Source of the DNA: Planctomycetaceae bacterium
GTDB lineage: Bacteria > Planctomycetota > Planctomycetia > Pirellulales > Thermoguttaceae
Assembly: GCA_031283515.1 (NCBI GenBank)
Contig: JAITBS010000062.1
Location: forward strand, 1 to 30,168
DNA length: 30,168 bases
Direction: 5' to 3'
The translations under genes and the position numbers were made by a program. Every line of letters begins with the position of its first letter. The stretch's first letter is position 1. Below, in pieces: positions 1-7,455 of this stretch. The notes below the pieces were generated by a model. The model did not search any database. It was not told the DNA's origin and worked only from the letters and a program-made list of their open reading frames with translations.

Positions 1-2
1 TT

Positions 3-155
3 TACTCTTCGTTGTATTATCACAGTAATCATCCCGGCGGTGTTAATATCGGTTTAGCCGATGGTTCTGTTCGATATATTATGGATTCAACAGCAATGAG
101 TATTGTTGTTTTCAATGCCACTCGTGACGGCAGTGAAAACGCTCCTTTGGATTAA
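3..155 (+). CDS. DUF1559 (prepilin-like, H-X9-DG) protein, C-terminal fragment
   Basis: Only the last 50 codons are in the window; the frame is open from base 3 and stops with TAA at 153-155. The visible peptide contains HPGGVNIGLADGSV, that is a His, nine residues, then Asp-Gly. This is the H-X9-DG signature at the C-terminus of DUF1559 proteins, which have a type IV prepilin-like N-terminus and occur in many copies in Planctomycetota and Lentisphaerota. The cleavable N-terminal helix lies outside the window, so that part is inferred. The molecular function of the family is not established. It is followed by a small lipoprotein gene, an arrangement often seen for DUF1559 genes in planctomycetes (family knowledge). 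Confidence 0.85.
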   Translation, partial: YSSLYYHSNHPGGVNIGLADGSVRYIMDSTAMSIVVFNATRDGSENAPLD

Positions 156-286
156 CCGGAATATTCCGTGTTCATTGTTTTCATTCAACAATCGAAAACG
201 GAAAACATTTGTCAATATTCTGTGGATAGTAATTCGTTTATGTTACTATCCGCTTTAACGATTAACTTTAACGATTAACTAATTTT

Positions 287-691
287 ATGTGTTTCAACAT
301 TCGTTATATTTGTATTTGTTTTTCTTTTGCTTTGGTTTTATTTTTAAACGGCTGCAATGTCGGAAAACAAACTTATTCCGTTATAGGAACCGTCAATTAC
401 GACGGTCAACCGCTTGCTCAAGGTATGATCACGTTGACGCCCGACGGAACAAACGGAAATACAGGAAAAAGTTCTATGGCGGAAATTAAAAATGGTTCGT
501 TTTCCGTTCCGAAAAAATATGGAGTTGTCGGCGGAGCATATCGGATTTTCGTTGAGTCCGTCGAATCACTCGGTGAAGATCGCGGAACAAAAGAACTTTT
601 TCCAACCTTCACAATGGATTATCATTTTCAAGAAGAAACCAATCCACCACCTTTAACAATTGATATTCCAAAAAATACGAAAAGAAAGTAG
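287..691 (+). CDS. Small lipoprotein with carboxypeptidase-regulatory-like (transthyretin-like) domain
   Basis: A 134-residue protein. A hydrophobic N-terminal segment (about residues 6-20) ends in the lipobox LNGC, so Cys23 is the likely lipidated residue after signal peptidase II cleavage. The rest begins with YSVIGTVNYDGQPLAQGMIT and has the G-x-V-x-Y-D-G-x-P-L pattern of the short beta-sandwich domains called carboxypeptidase regulatory-like in planctomycete annotations. No enzymatic residues are visible; a role at the membrane or in the periplasm is inferred from the signal only. The start is the only Met that leaves a complete signal peptide, and no good Shine-Dalgarno sequence precedes it. 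It lies 131 bp after the DUF1559 gene on the same strand and may be co-transcribed with it. Confidence 0.8.
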   Translation: MCFNIRYICICFSFALVLFLNGCNVGKQTYSVIGTVNYDGQPLAQGMITLTPDGTNGNTGKSSMAEIKNGSFSVPKKYGVVGGAYRIFVESVESLGEDRGTKELFPTFTMDYHFQEETNPPPLTIDIPKNTKRK

Positions 692-806
692 AATAAACAC
701 GTGTTCAGGTAACTGTCCATTTTTATCAACAGAATCCGCTGAAGATGCAGATATTTAGTCCGCAAATGACGCGGATTTTCACAAATTATTTTTTGAACAA
801 AAAACT

Positions 807-3800
807 ATGAAAAACATTATTTTATTTGGATGTAGTTTTCTTTTTTCGGTTTGTCTTTTTGCGGAGGACAAATTTGTTACGGTTGCGGATCGTTCGGTTC
901 CGGTTGTGGAAAATGTTGATTTGCTTGTTGTCGGCGGAAGCACGGCGAATATCGCAACAGCAATCGAAGCGTCCAAAACCGGTGCGAATGTCCTGCTCTT
1001 GACTCCATTGCCGTATCTCGGCGATGACCTCACCGCAACACTGAAACTTTGGGTCGATCCAAAGGAAAAAAATATTGCCAACGATATATTACTTCAAGAG
1101 TTGTACAACGATCCGGCAGCAAACAAACCCATTCCAACAGCCCTCAAATTAATTGCCAATGCCAAGAAGCTGCCGTTTTCGTACAAAATTATCGAACCGC
1201 TCGATCCCAAACATCCCGAAGTACCAAAAGGAAAAAAGCAACGTCTTTTTGATGGTTTGGCGGAAAGAGCCGAATCGGATAGCCTACAAATTAACGGTTC
1301 CGCAACAATTCTTGTCGATCTGAAAAAAGAACAGCAAGTCGGCGGAATAACGTTGTTTACCTTTTATCGAAAAGACGATTTTGAGGTTACTTCGATGAAT
1401 GTTTACAGCGGCGACGGCAAAGAAAACTGGACGAAAATTGCCGAAAAAATTAAACCGGAACACGAAATCGCCGGTTCCGCAACAGGACCCTCTTTGACAC
1501 TTAAATTGGATAAACCGGTTAAAACACAATATCTCAAAATTGAAGCCATCAAAGCTCCGAAAGCGTTACGGATTCTGATTTCCGAATTGCTGATTTTTCC
1601 GACAAAAGAAGACCTCGAAACAAAAATCGAACCGGCTGTCAGTTACGAAAACGAACCGATATTGCTCCGCCCGATGCACATTAAACGGGTTCTCGATAAG
1701 GCGTTGTTCGATGCCGGAGTGAAATTTTATTACGGAATTTATCTTAACGGTTATTTAACGGACGAAAAGGAAAATATTTGCGGCGTGTTGATTTCCAACC
1801 GTGCCGGTCGTCAAGCAGTGTTCGCTAAACGAATTTGTTTCGACAATCATTTTGACACTCCCGCCGAATCGCCCGACAATTCCGCATTAAACAGAGTAAA
1901 TGTTGCAGAATTTAATGTGATTGGCGGTGAACCGCGTGAAGTTGATCCGCAGAAATTTCCGTTGCTGAAAAAGACAACTGCACGATATATCGGACATCCG
2001 TTTTACGGACCGTATCCCAATGATGCCAAAACGTCGTCCGGTGAATTTCGGTTAATTTCGTATCAATTTGAAATTCCCGACGATATTGCGGTTAAAGCAC
2101 AAAACGGTGATATAAAATCGCTTGCCGAATTGGAAAAGCAAATCCGTTTGGCAACCTTTCATCCTGATCAACAAACAACGGCAGATACAATCTCATTGGG
2201 TTGTTCAAACGAATCCGAACCGTTGTCTAAAATCGTAACACAAGCACGGAAACGTGGTGTTCAATATTCCGAAGAAATAAAGAAAATCGAAAAACTCGTC
2301 GTCAATAATTCCATGAAATTCTCACTCCGTTCTTTGCAACCGAAGGAAACCAAGCAAGCGGTTACGGGTGAAGTCAGAGAAATTTTAACCGGATTAAAAA
2401 CGTTTGCTCAGCCGATCACTTCCGTAACAATTCACGGTGAAAAAATTCCGGTTATCGGCGAATACGATGTAGTCGTTGTTGGTGGCGGAACTTCCGGTGT
2501 TCCGGCGGCAATCGGTTCGGCAAGGCAAGGAGCCAAAACATTACTGGTTGAATATCTTCACGATCTTGGCGGTGTCGGAACTGCCGGAGCAATTTCGATT
2601 TACTGCTGGGGATTCCGTAACGGTTTCAGCAAAGAAGTTGAAAACGGCAAGACTTCATGGAATATCGAACAGCGAATGTTTTGGTGGAGAAACGCCATGG
2701 CTGAACAAAATGTCGATGTTTGGTATGGAGTTCTTGGTTGTGGTGTTCTGACGGAAACCAATCCGGTAAAAGAGGAACCGCCGGTTCGAATTAAAGGAGT
2801 TCTTCTTGCGACATCGTCGGGACTACAACTGGTGTTGACCAAAATACTGATTGACTCCACCGGTAATGCCGATCTTGCCGCTGCTGCCGGAGCGGAAACT
2901 CGTTTTGCCGCCGATGATAGAGAATTAGCGATTCAAGGAGCCGGACTGCCGCCGCGAAATCTTGGCACATCCTACACCAACACCGATTATATGTATGTCG
3001 ATGAAACCGATATGAAAGACACAACCCATGTTTTTGTTTATGCCAAACAAAAATTTTCACACGCTTTTGATTTGTCGAAAATGTTGGACACACGGGAACG
3101 CCGCCGGATTGTTGGTGAAACGGAATTTACGGTTCTTGATCAAATGAATTGCCGAACTTACGAGGATTCTATTGCTCATGTTTACACCAATTACGATTCG
3201 CATGGTGTGATGAGCCATCGTGTTTTGGAATTTCCTTACGATTATTACAGTGCTCATCCGTCATTCGTTCCTTACCGAGCTTCACTGCCGAAAGGTATTG
3301 ACGGAATGCTGGTTTCCGGTCTGGCGTCCAGTGGTGATCGTGATGCGTTGGCGGTGTTCCGTATGCAGCCGGATGTTCAAAATCAAGGCTACGCACTCGG
3401 TTATATCGCCGCAACTACTCTAAAAAACGGCGTTTCATTACGAAAAATCAATATAAAAAAAGTACAGCAACATTTAGTGGATATTGGCAGTTTACGGCAG
3501 GAAGTTCCCAACCATACGGATAATTTCGAAACAACAAAATCGGAATTACCGGAAATCGTCGAAAACTTGCCCAATGATTACGAAAATGTCTGCCGAGTCC
3601 TTTGGCATCCGACAGAATCATTACCGTTACTCCGAAAAGCGTTTGATAACGCTACACAAAAAGAAGATAAAATCGTTTATGCAACAGTTCTTGCCGCATT
3701 GGATGATCCAACCGGTGCCGATATTTTACTTGAAGCGGTTCAATCGTTCGACGAATGGGATGAGGGACCCAAATGGGCGGTGCGTTCCAAAATTCACGGG

Positions 3801-4223
3801 TTTTCCGTCAGTGAACTGGGACGGCTCATTCTTGCTTTGGGCAGAACAAAAGATCCACGCGGTGTTGCGGTTATTGGTGAAAAGTTGAAACGTTTACAAC
3901 CTTCTTATCGTTGGATTCATGCGCGAACTTGTTTGTTGGCGTTGGAATCCATCGGCGGCAATGAAGCATCGGTTGTTGTTGCGAATATGCTGGAACAACC
4001 GAGAATTACAGGGTTTGCACGGAACAGCGGAGAAGAATCAACAGAATCTATTCGATATAAATCCATCATCGAAATTTCGGCAGCCCGAACACTTTATCGT
4101 TGCGGTGATACGCCGGAAGGTAAAGCCAGAAAAATTCTCGAAACTTACGCTAACGATATTCGCGGCGTTTTCTCCCGCCATGCCAACGAAATTCTACGCC
4201 GTAACAAAAACAGTAAAGAATAG
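807..4223 (+). CDS. Secreted FAD-dependent oxidoreductase with two Rossmann halves, discoidin-like insert and HEAT-like tail
   Basis: A 1138-residue protein with a signal peptide (MKNIILFGCSFLFSVCLFAE). Residues about 37-70 form a first dinucleotide-binding fold, VVGGSTANIATAIEA, whose glycine pattern is weakened. Residues about 147-265 resemble an F5/8 type C (discoidin) sandwich and start with LFDG. Residues about 548-590 carry an intact FAD motif (VVVVGGGTSGVPAAI, then LGGVGTAG), matching the FAD_oxidored family common in Planctomycetota, Lentisphaerota and Verrucomicrobiota. From about 945 the chain becomes helical with repeated LLxA/ALxxIG patterns, like HEAT repeats. The substrate is unknown; a role on carbohydrates or cell-surface polymers outside the cytoplasm is inferred from the signal peptide and the discoidin-like domain. 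The gene stands alone, with a repeat-rich gap downstream. Confidence 0.85.
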   Translation: MKNIILFGCSFLFSVCLFAEDKFVTVADRSVPVVENVDLLVVGGSTANIATAIEASKTGANVLLLTPLPYLGDDLTATLKLWVDPKEKNIANDILLQELYNDPAANKPIPTALKLIANAKKLPFSYKIIEPLDPKHPEVPKGKKQRLFDGLAERAESDSLQINGSATILVDLKKEQQVGGITLFTFYRKDDFEVTSMNVYSGDGKENWTKIAEKIKPEHEIAGSATGPSLTLKLDKPVKTQYLKIEAIKAPKALRILISELLIFPTKEDLETKIEPAVSYENEPILLRPMHIKRVLDKALFDAGVKFYYGIYLNGYLTDEKENICGVLISNRAGRQAVFAKRICFDNHFDTPAESPDNSALNRVNVAEFNVIGGEPREVDPQKFPLLKKTTARYIGHPFYGPYPNDAKTSSGEFRLISYQFEIPDDIAVKAQNGDIKSLAELEKQIRLATFHPDQQTTADTISLGCSNESEPLSKIVTQARKRGVQYSEEIKKIEKLVVNNSMKFSLRSLQPKETKQAVTGEVREILTGLKTFAQPITSVTIHGEKIPVIGEYDVVVVGGGTSGVPAAIGSARQGAKTLLVEYLHDLGGVGTAGAISIYCWGFRNGFSKEVENGKTSWNIEQRMFWWRNAMAEQNVDVWYGVLGCGVLTETNPVKEEPPVRIKGVLLATSSGLQLVLTKILIDSTGNADLAAAAGAETRFAADDRELAIQGAGLPPRNLGTSYTNTDYMYVDETDMKDTTHVFVYAKQKFSHAFDLSKMLDTRERRRIVGETEFTVLDQMNCRTYEDSIAHVYTNYDSHGVMSHRVLEFPYDYYSAHPSFVPYRASLPKGIDGMLVSGLASSGDRDALAVFRMQPDVQNQGYALGYIAATTLKNGVSLRKINIKKVQQHLVDIGSLRQEVPNHTDNFETTKSELPEIVENLPNDYENVCRVLWHPTESLPLLRKAFDNATQKEDKIVYATVLAALDDPTGADILLEAVQSFDEWDEGPKWAVRSKIHGFSVSELGRLILALGRTKDPRGVAVIGEKLKRLQPSYRWIHARTCLLALESIGGNEASVVVANMLEQPRITGFARNSGEESTESIRYKSIIEISAARTLYRCGDTPEGKARKILETYANDIRGVFSRHANEILRRNKNSKE

Positions 4224-4304
4224 TAACTGTTCAGTAACAATCCGAGTAATTATTCAGAGGAATTGTAATTATTCAGAGGGGGTTAAGTAACGATTTAATT
4301 CTTA

Positions 4305-4359
4305 GTCCCGCAGGGACGAGAAGTGCATTACCGTAAGTAGAGCGAAACGCAACCTACGG
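4305..4359. repeat. Two short hairpins after the oxidoreductase gene
   Basis: GTCCC (4305-4309) and GGGAC (4313-4317) form a short perfect stem around GCA. Next to it, CCGTA at 4331-4335 pairs with TACGG at 4355-4359, and GCG (4342-4344) pairs with CGC (4348-4350) around an AAA loop, giving a 29-nt imperfect hairpin. There is no T-run after either stem, so a Rho-independent terminator is unlikely. They look like dispersed intergenic palindromes. A vaguely similar motif (CCCCGTTGG...GAGCGAAAG) occurs near 7326. Confidence 0.5.
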
Positions 4360-4404
4360 ATCGGAAAGTTCACCTCATAAACCCTCGCATGGAGCAAGAT
4401 TATA

Positions 4405-4656
4405 CTACACACAGTTACAAACGTCTCATTTTTTCTATTCGATCTTTCCCAATAATTTTGTTGCTCACTTGACAAATCCATGTTAATTTTTTACACTGTC
4501 CATTATATCGAGTCTCGCATCCCCCAAAGGTGAATTAAAATATTATTGAAAGGATGAAAAAACATGACGCTTTGCGGCAATGAGATGGGCAAATAACTTT
4601 TAACGTTGGTGATCACGCGACAAAATAGGTGGTCATTTTTTACCGTGTAATGTATA
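4405..4656 (-). repeat. 252-bp dispersed element, copy 1 (inverted partner at 29668-29919)
   Basis: Base-by-base comparison shows that this stretch aligns without gaps to the reverse complement of 29668-29919, with about 16 mismatches by eye (roughly 94% identity). Its ends are short imperfect inverted repeats: ACACAGTTACAAA at the left and the complement of ACACGGTAAAAAAT at the right. No transposase is encoded. A frame on the minus strand is open through most of the element in both copies, but the differences between copies are mostly amino-acid changing, which argues against a protein. It ends 33 bp before the rfbB start and could supply that gene's promoter. MITE-like is the best description. 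Confidence 0.8.
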
Positions 4657-4689
4657 ACTAGACACTTTTCACTATTAACCAGACACTGC

Positions 4690-5748
4690 ATGATGAACAT
4701 TATTATTACTGGTGGAGCGGGATTTATTGGTTCGGCGTTGGTTCGTTACACGGTTGGGTGTCTTGGTTGGACAGTTTTGAATATTGACTGTCTCACTTAC
4801 GCCGGCAATCTTGACTCCTTGCGTGATGTTGCCAATCATCCCAACTACCGCTTTCAAAAAATCAATATCTGTGATAGTACGGCAATTGCCCAAATCATCG
4901 CCGATTTTAAACCGGATATGATCTTTCATTTGGCAGCAGAATCGCATGTTGACCGCAGTCTGGATAAACCCTCCGAATTTATTCAAACCAATCTGCTAGG
5001 AACCTACTCCCTGCTCGAAAATACCCGAAAATATTGGTCAACCCTCGACATTAACAAAAAATCACACTTTCGCTTTCATCATGTCTCCACCGATGAAGTT
5101 TACGGCTCGCTCGGCATAACCGGACTCTTCTCCGAAGAAACACCCTACAACCCAAGAAGTCCTTATTCCGCCAGCAAAGCCGGTAGCGATCATTTGGTGA
5201 AAGCATGGTTTCATTCTTACGGATTACCGGTAATTGTTACAAATTGTTCCAATAATTATGGTCCCTATCATTTCCCCGAAAAATTAATACCCCTAATCAT
5301 TTTGAATGCTCTTGAACGTAAACCCTTGCCCGTGTACGGAAAAGGTGATAATATCCGAGATTGGCTTTACGTCCAAGATCATGTCAAAGCAATTGTTTTA
5401 GCCGCAACACAGGGTACGCCCGGAAAAACCTACAATATCGGCGGACGAAATGAACGTAAAAATAAAGAGGTCGTACAAATCATCTGCAATGTTCTTGATA
5501 AACTTCACCCCTCCTCCGAAGGTCCCTATCACCAATTGATAACGTTTGTCGAAGATCGGCCCGGACATGATTTACGATACGCCATCGATCCGCATCGGAT
5601 TGAAACAGAACTCGGTTGGTCTGCCGAAGAAACTTTCGAATCCGGTATCGCTAAAACAATTCAATGGTATCTCGATAATGAATGGTGGTGGAAACCCATT
5701 CGCGAAGGAAAATATGACGGACAACGTCTGGGAATCGCCGGCAGGTGA
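4690..5748 (+). CDS. rfbB: dTDP-glucose 4,6-dehydratase
   Basis: A 352-residue short-chain dehydrogenase (extended SDR), the usual length for RfbB/RmlB. It converts dTDP-glucose to dTDP-4-keto-6-deoxyglucose in the cytoplasm, the second step of dTDP-L-rhamnose synthesis. The NAD-binding motif GGAGFIG is at residues 8-14, the catalytic Thr-Asp-Glu in STDEVYG at 134-136, and the YxxxK pair in YSASK at Tyr159 and Lys163. The start has two adjacent ATGs (4690 and 4693) and no clear Shine-Dalgarno site; the first was taken. The 252-bp repeat ends just upstream. The partner epimerase gene rfbC lies at 11201-11767 on the other strand; rfbA and rfbD are not in the window. Confidence 0.93.
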   Translation: MMNIIITGGAGFIGSALVRYTVGCLGWTVLNIDCLTYAGNLDSLRDVANHPNYRFQKINICDSTAIAQIIADFKPDMIFHLAAESHVDRSLDKPSEFIQTNLLGTYSLLENTRKYWSTLDINKKSHFRFHHVSTDEVYGSLGITGLFSEETPYNPRSPYSASKAGSDHLVKAWFHSYGLPVIVTNCSNNYGPYHFPEKLIPLIILNALERKPLPVYGKGDNIRDWLYVQDHVKAIVLAATQGTPGKTYNIGGRNERKNKEVVQIICNVLDKLHPSSEGPYHQLITFVEDRPGHDLRYAIDPHRIETELGWSAEETFESGIAKTIQWYLDNEWWWKPIREGKYDGQRLGIAGR

Positions 5749-5971
5749 TCGGGAAAAAACCAAACTGTTTGTTTCTAACTATTCGGTGAACTTGTCTTCC
5801 TCACACCTTTTCATGTAAAGAAAAAAATGAAAAATGCGGCAGAATCGTTACCTTTGTTTTGTAACGACAACCACAAATTCAGACTATCTGTTCTTATCCC
5901 TATATTATTTATTATTCTACATGTTATTTGCAATTTCACATTTTATAGGCAACAGAACAATTATTCGTCTC
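5749..5971. other. Intergenic stretch before the FIST promoter
   Basis: The stretch between rfbB and the promoter at 5972 is AT-rich. It contains the first part of a possible 87-codon frame (5827-6090) with one hydrophobic segment. That frame runs through the promoter and has no recognisable family, so it was not called a gene. No terminator for rfbB was found. Confidence 0.4.
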
Positions 5972-6001
5972 TTGACACTATACATAGTGGAATGGTAAAA
6001 T
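5972..6001 (+). promoter_or_regulatory. Sigma-70-type promoter for the FIST/kinase genes
   Basis: A perfect -35 TTGACA (5972-5977) is followed after 18 bases by TAAAAT (5996-6001). Transcription would start near 6008 and leave a leader of about 90 bases before the FIST start. It is the best sigma-70-type match noticed in the window. Confidence 0.55.
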
Positions 6002-6100
6002 ACCAACGTTTTCTGTTTGAGATGGAAATAAGAAGAATATTTCGCCGTAAAAATTTTGATTGCCGTAAAACCCTCATTTATGTAAGTTAAGGAGTTGTCA

Positions 6101-7258
6101 ATGATTACAATGTTTAACGCATTTACAAACGAAGTTGATGATATTGATGTTGCCGTAGAAGAAATCACGTCACAACTTAAAGATAAAAAATTACTCAAAA
6201 ATACAATTGGAATTATTAGTTGTTATTTTGAATTTGTGGACAATGGAACGATTGAAACTCTTTGCCGAACTCTTCCGTTTGACCTGATTGGTTGTGTCAC
6301 TCAGGGCAGTGCCGTCAATGCCGGCGGCGGAATGGAACAGTTAAGTCTTACTGTTTTGACCAGCGATGATGTTACTTTCACCACCGCGATCTCCGAACCC
6401 ATTCTTCCTGAAAATTGCGATACTGTTATCGAAAATGTTTATGCGGATATTTCAAAATCAGAAATCAATCCGTCCCTCATTTTTGCACTGGGACCTATTA
6501 CCGCCGATGTGAGCGGTTACAAAATTCTCAAAAAACTCGATCAATTAAGCGGCGGACTCCCAATTTTCGGAACTCTTTCCAATGATACCGCGTTACAATA
6601 CGAATCCAGTTACGTTTTCCGAAATAACGAATCCCATATTCGTAAAGTAGTCTTGTTGTTCCTGCATGGGAATGTCGAACCAAGATTCTACACAACCGCC
6701 ATCGCCACTCGTAATATATTACGGCAATATGCCGTTGTTACAGATTCCTCCGAATATTTGGTGAAAAAAATCAATGATATGCCCGCAGCAGAATATTTCA
6801 AAAAGATCGGTGTTCAAATCGGTAAACTGGCGGCTGTCAGTATATTTCCGTTGTTGGTTGATTTGGGCGACGGAACAGCTCCCATTGCGTACAGTATGTA
6901 CGATGTCTCGGAAAAAGGGGCTTATTGCGGCGGTGAAATTCCCATCGGTTCACAAATTACCTTTGCCGAAATTGATTACAGCAGTATCATAGAAACCGCC
7001 GAAATCACCTTGCGGCAAGCTCTCGACGATATTAAAAAAAACGGAGCCAATGGAATGATTGCTATTCCCTGTTTGACTCGGTCTTTGGTTCTCATTCCCA
7101 ATATCGAAGACGAAATCAAAAAATCATTGGAAATTGTCGGCGATAAAATTCCCTTTACCCTCATTTACAGCGGCGGTGAAATGTGTCCCGCCTATAACAA
7201 ACAGCAGAAAATAATCAATAGATTCCATAATTTAACTTACACAGTTATGGTGTTTTAA
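6101..7258 (+). CDS. FIST-domain sensory protein
   Basis: A protein of 385 residues from the ATG at 6101, which has AAGGAG (6089-6094) six bases upstream; a TTG two codons earlier would be too close to that site. The first half matches FIST_N, with the signature FDLIGCVTQGSAVNAGGG, and the second half matches FIST_C (GKLAAVSIFPLLVDLGDG and the closing YSGGEMCP segment). FIST is described as a ligand-sensing domain of signal transduction proteins, proposed to bind small molecules. There is no signal peptide or membrane helix, so it should act in the cytoplasm. It stands 197 bp upstream of a hybrid histidine kinase and probably feeds its signal into that kinase (inference from gene order). The ligand cannot be told from the sequence. 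Confidence 0.85.
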   Translation: MITMFNAFTNEVDDIDVAVEEITSQLKDKKLLKNTIGIISCYFEFVDNGTIETLCRTLPFDLIGCVTQGSAVNAGGGMEQLSLTVLTSDDVTFTTAISEPILPENCDTVIENVYADISKSEINPSLIFALGPITADVSGYKILKKLDQLSGGLPIFGTLSNDTALQYESSYVFRNNESHIRKVVLLFLHGNVEPRFYTTAIATRNILRQYAVVTDSSEYLVKKINDMPAAEYFKKIGVQIGKLAAVSIFPLLVDLGDGTAPIAYSMYDVSEKGAYCGGEIPIGSQITFAEIDYSSIIETAEITLRQALDDIKKNGANGMIAIPCLTRSLVLIPNIEDEIKKSLEIVGDKIPFTLIYSGGEMCPAYNKQQKIINRFHNLTYTVMVF

Positions 7259-7295
7259 GTAAATTGGAATTGGGAGAAAAAAGTATTTCGTAATA

Positions 7296-7313
7296 TTTCA
7301 GCGGAATTTTTAT
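7296..7313 (+). repeat. Dispersed motif near TATCAGTGGAATTTTTAT, copy 1
   Basis: This site reads TTTCAGCGGAATTTTTAT. Close matches (TATCAGTGGAATTTTT plus AT or GT) are at 25790-25807 and 30040-30057, always between genes. At this copy and at 30040 a C4/G4-type palindromic patch follows within about 30 bases. The function is unknown. Confidence 0.5.
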
Positions 7314-7455
7314 TTTTTACGCATTGCCCCGTTGGAGCGAAAGTAACGCGGTGTTTGGATGACATAAACACGGAAAAACAAAAATTCCGCAAAATAATTA
7401 CTCTTATTTTAATTTAATTTATCGTGAATTGTATTTACGACTTTGAAAGAAGAAC

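Noticed and set aside
4305..4317. Terminator for the FAD oxidoreductase gene
   Set aside because: The stem is only five base pairs and is not followed by a T-run.
4503..4700. Minus-strand frame of 65 codons inside the 252-bp element
   Set aside because: A similar frame is open in the second copy, but the differences between the copies are mostly amino-acid changing, so coding selection is unlikely.
5827..6090. Frame of 87 codons with one hydrophobic segment
   Set aside because: It covers the TTGACA-N18-TAAAAT promoter of the FIST gene and reaches its ribosome site; no family features.
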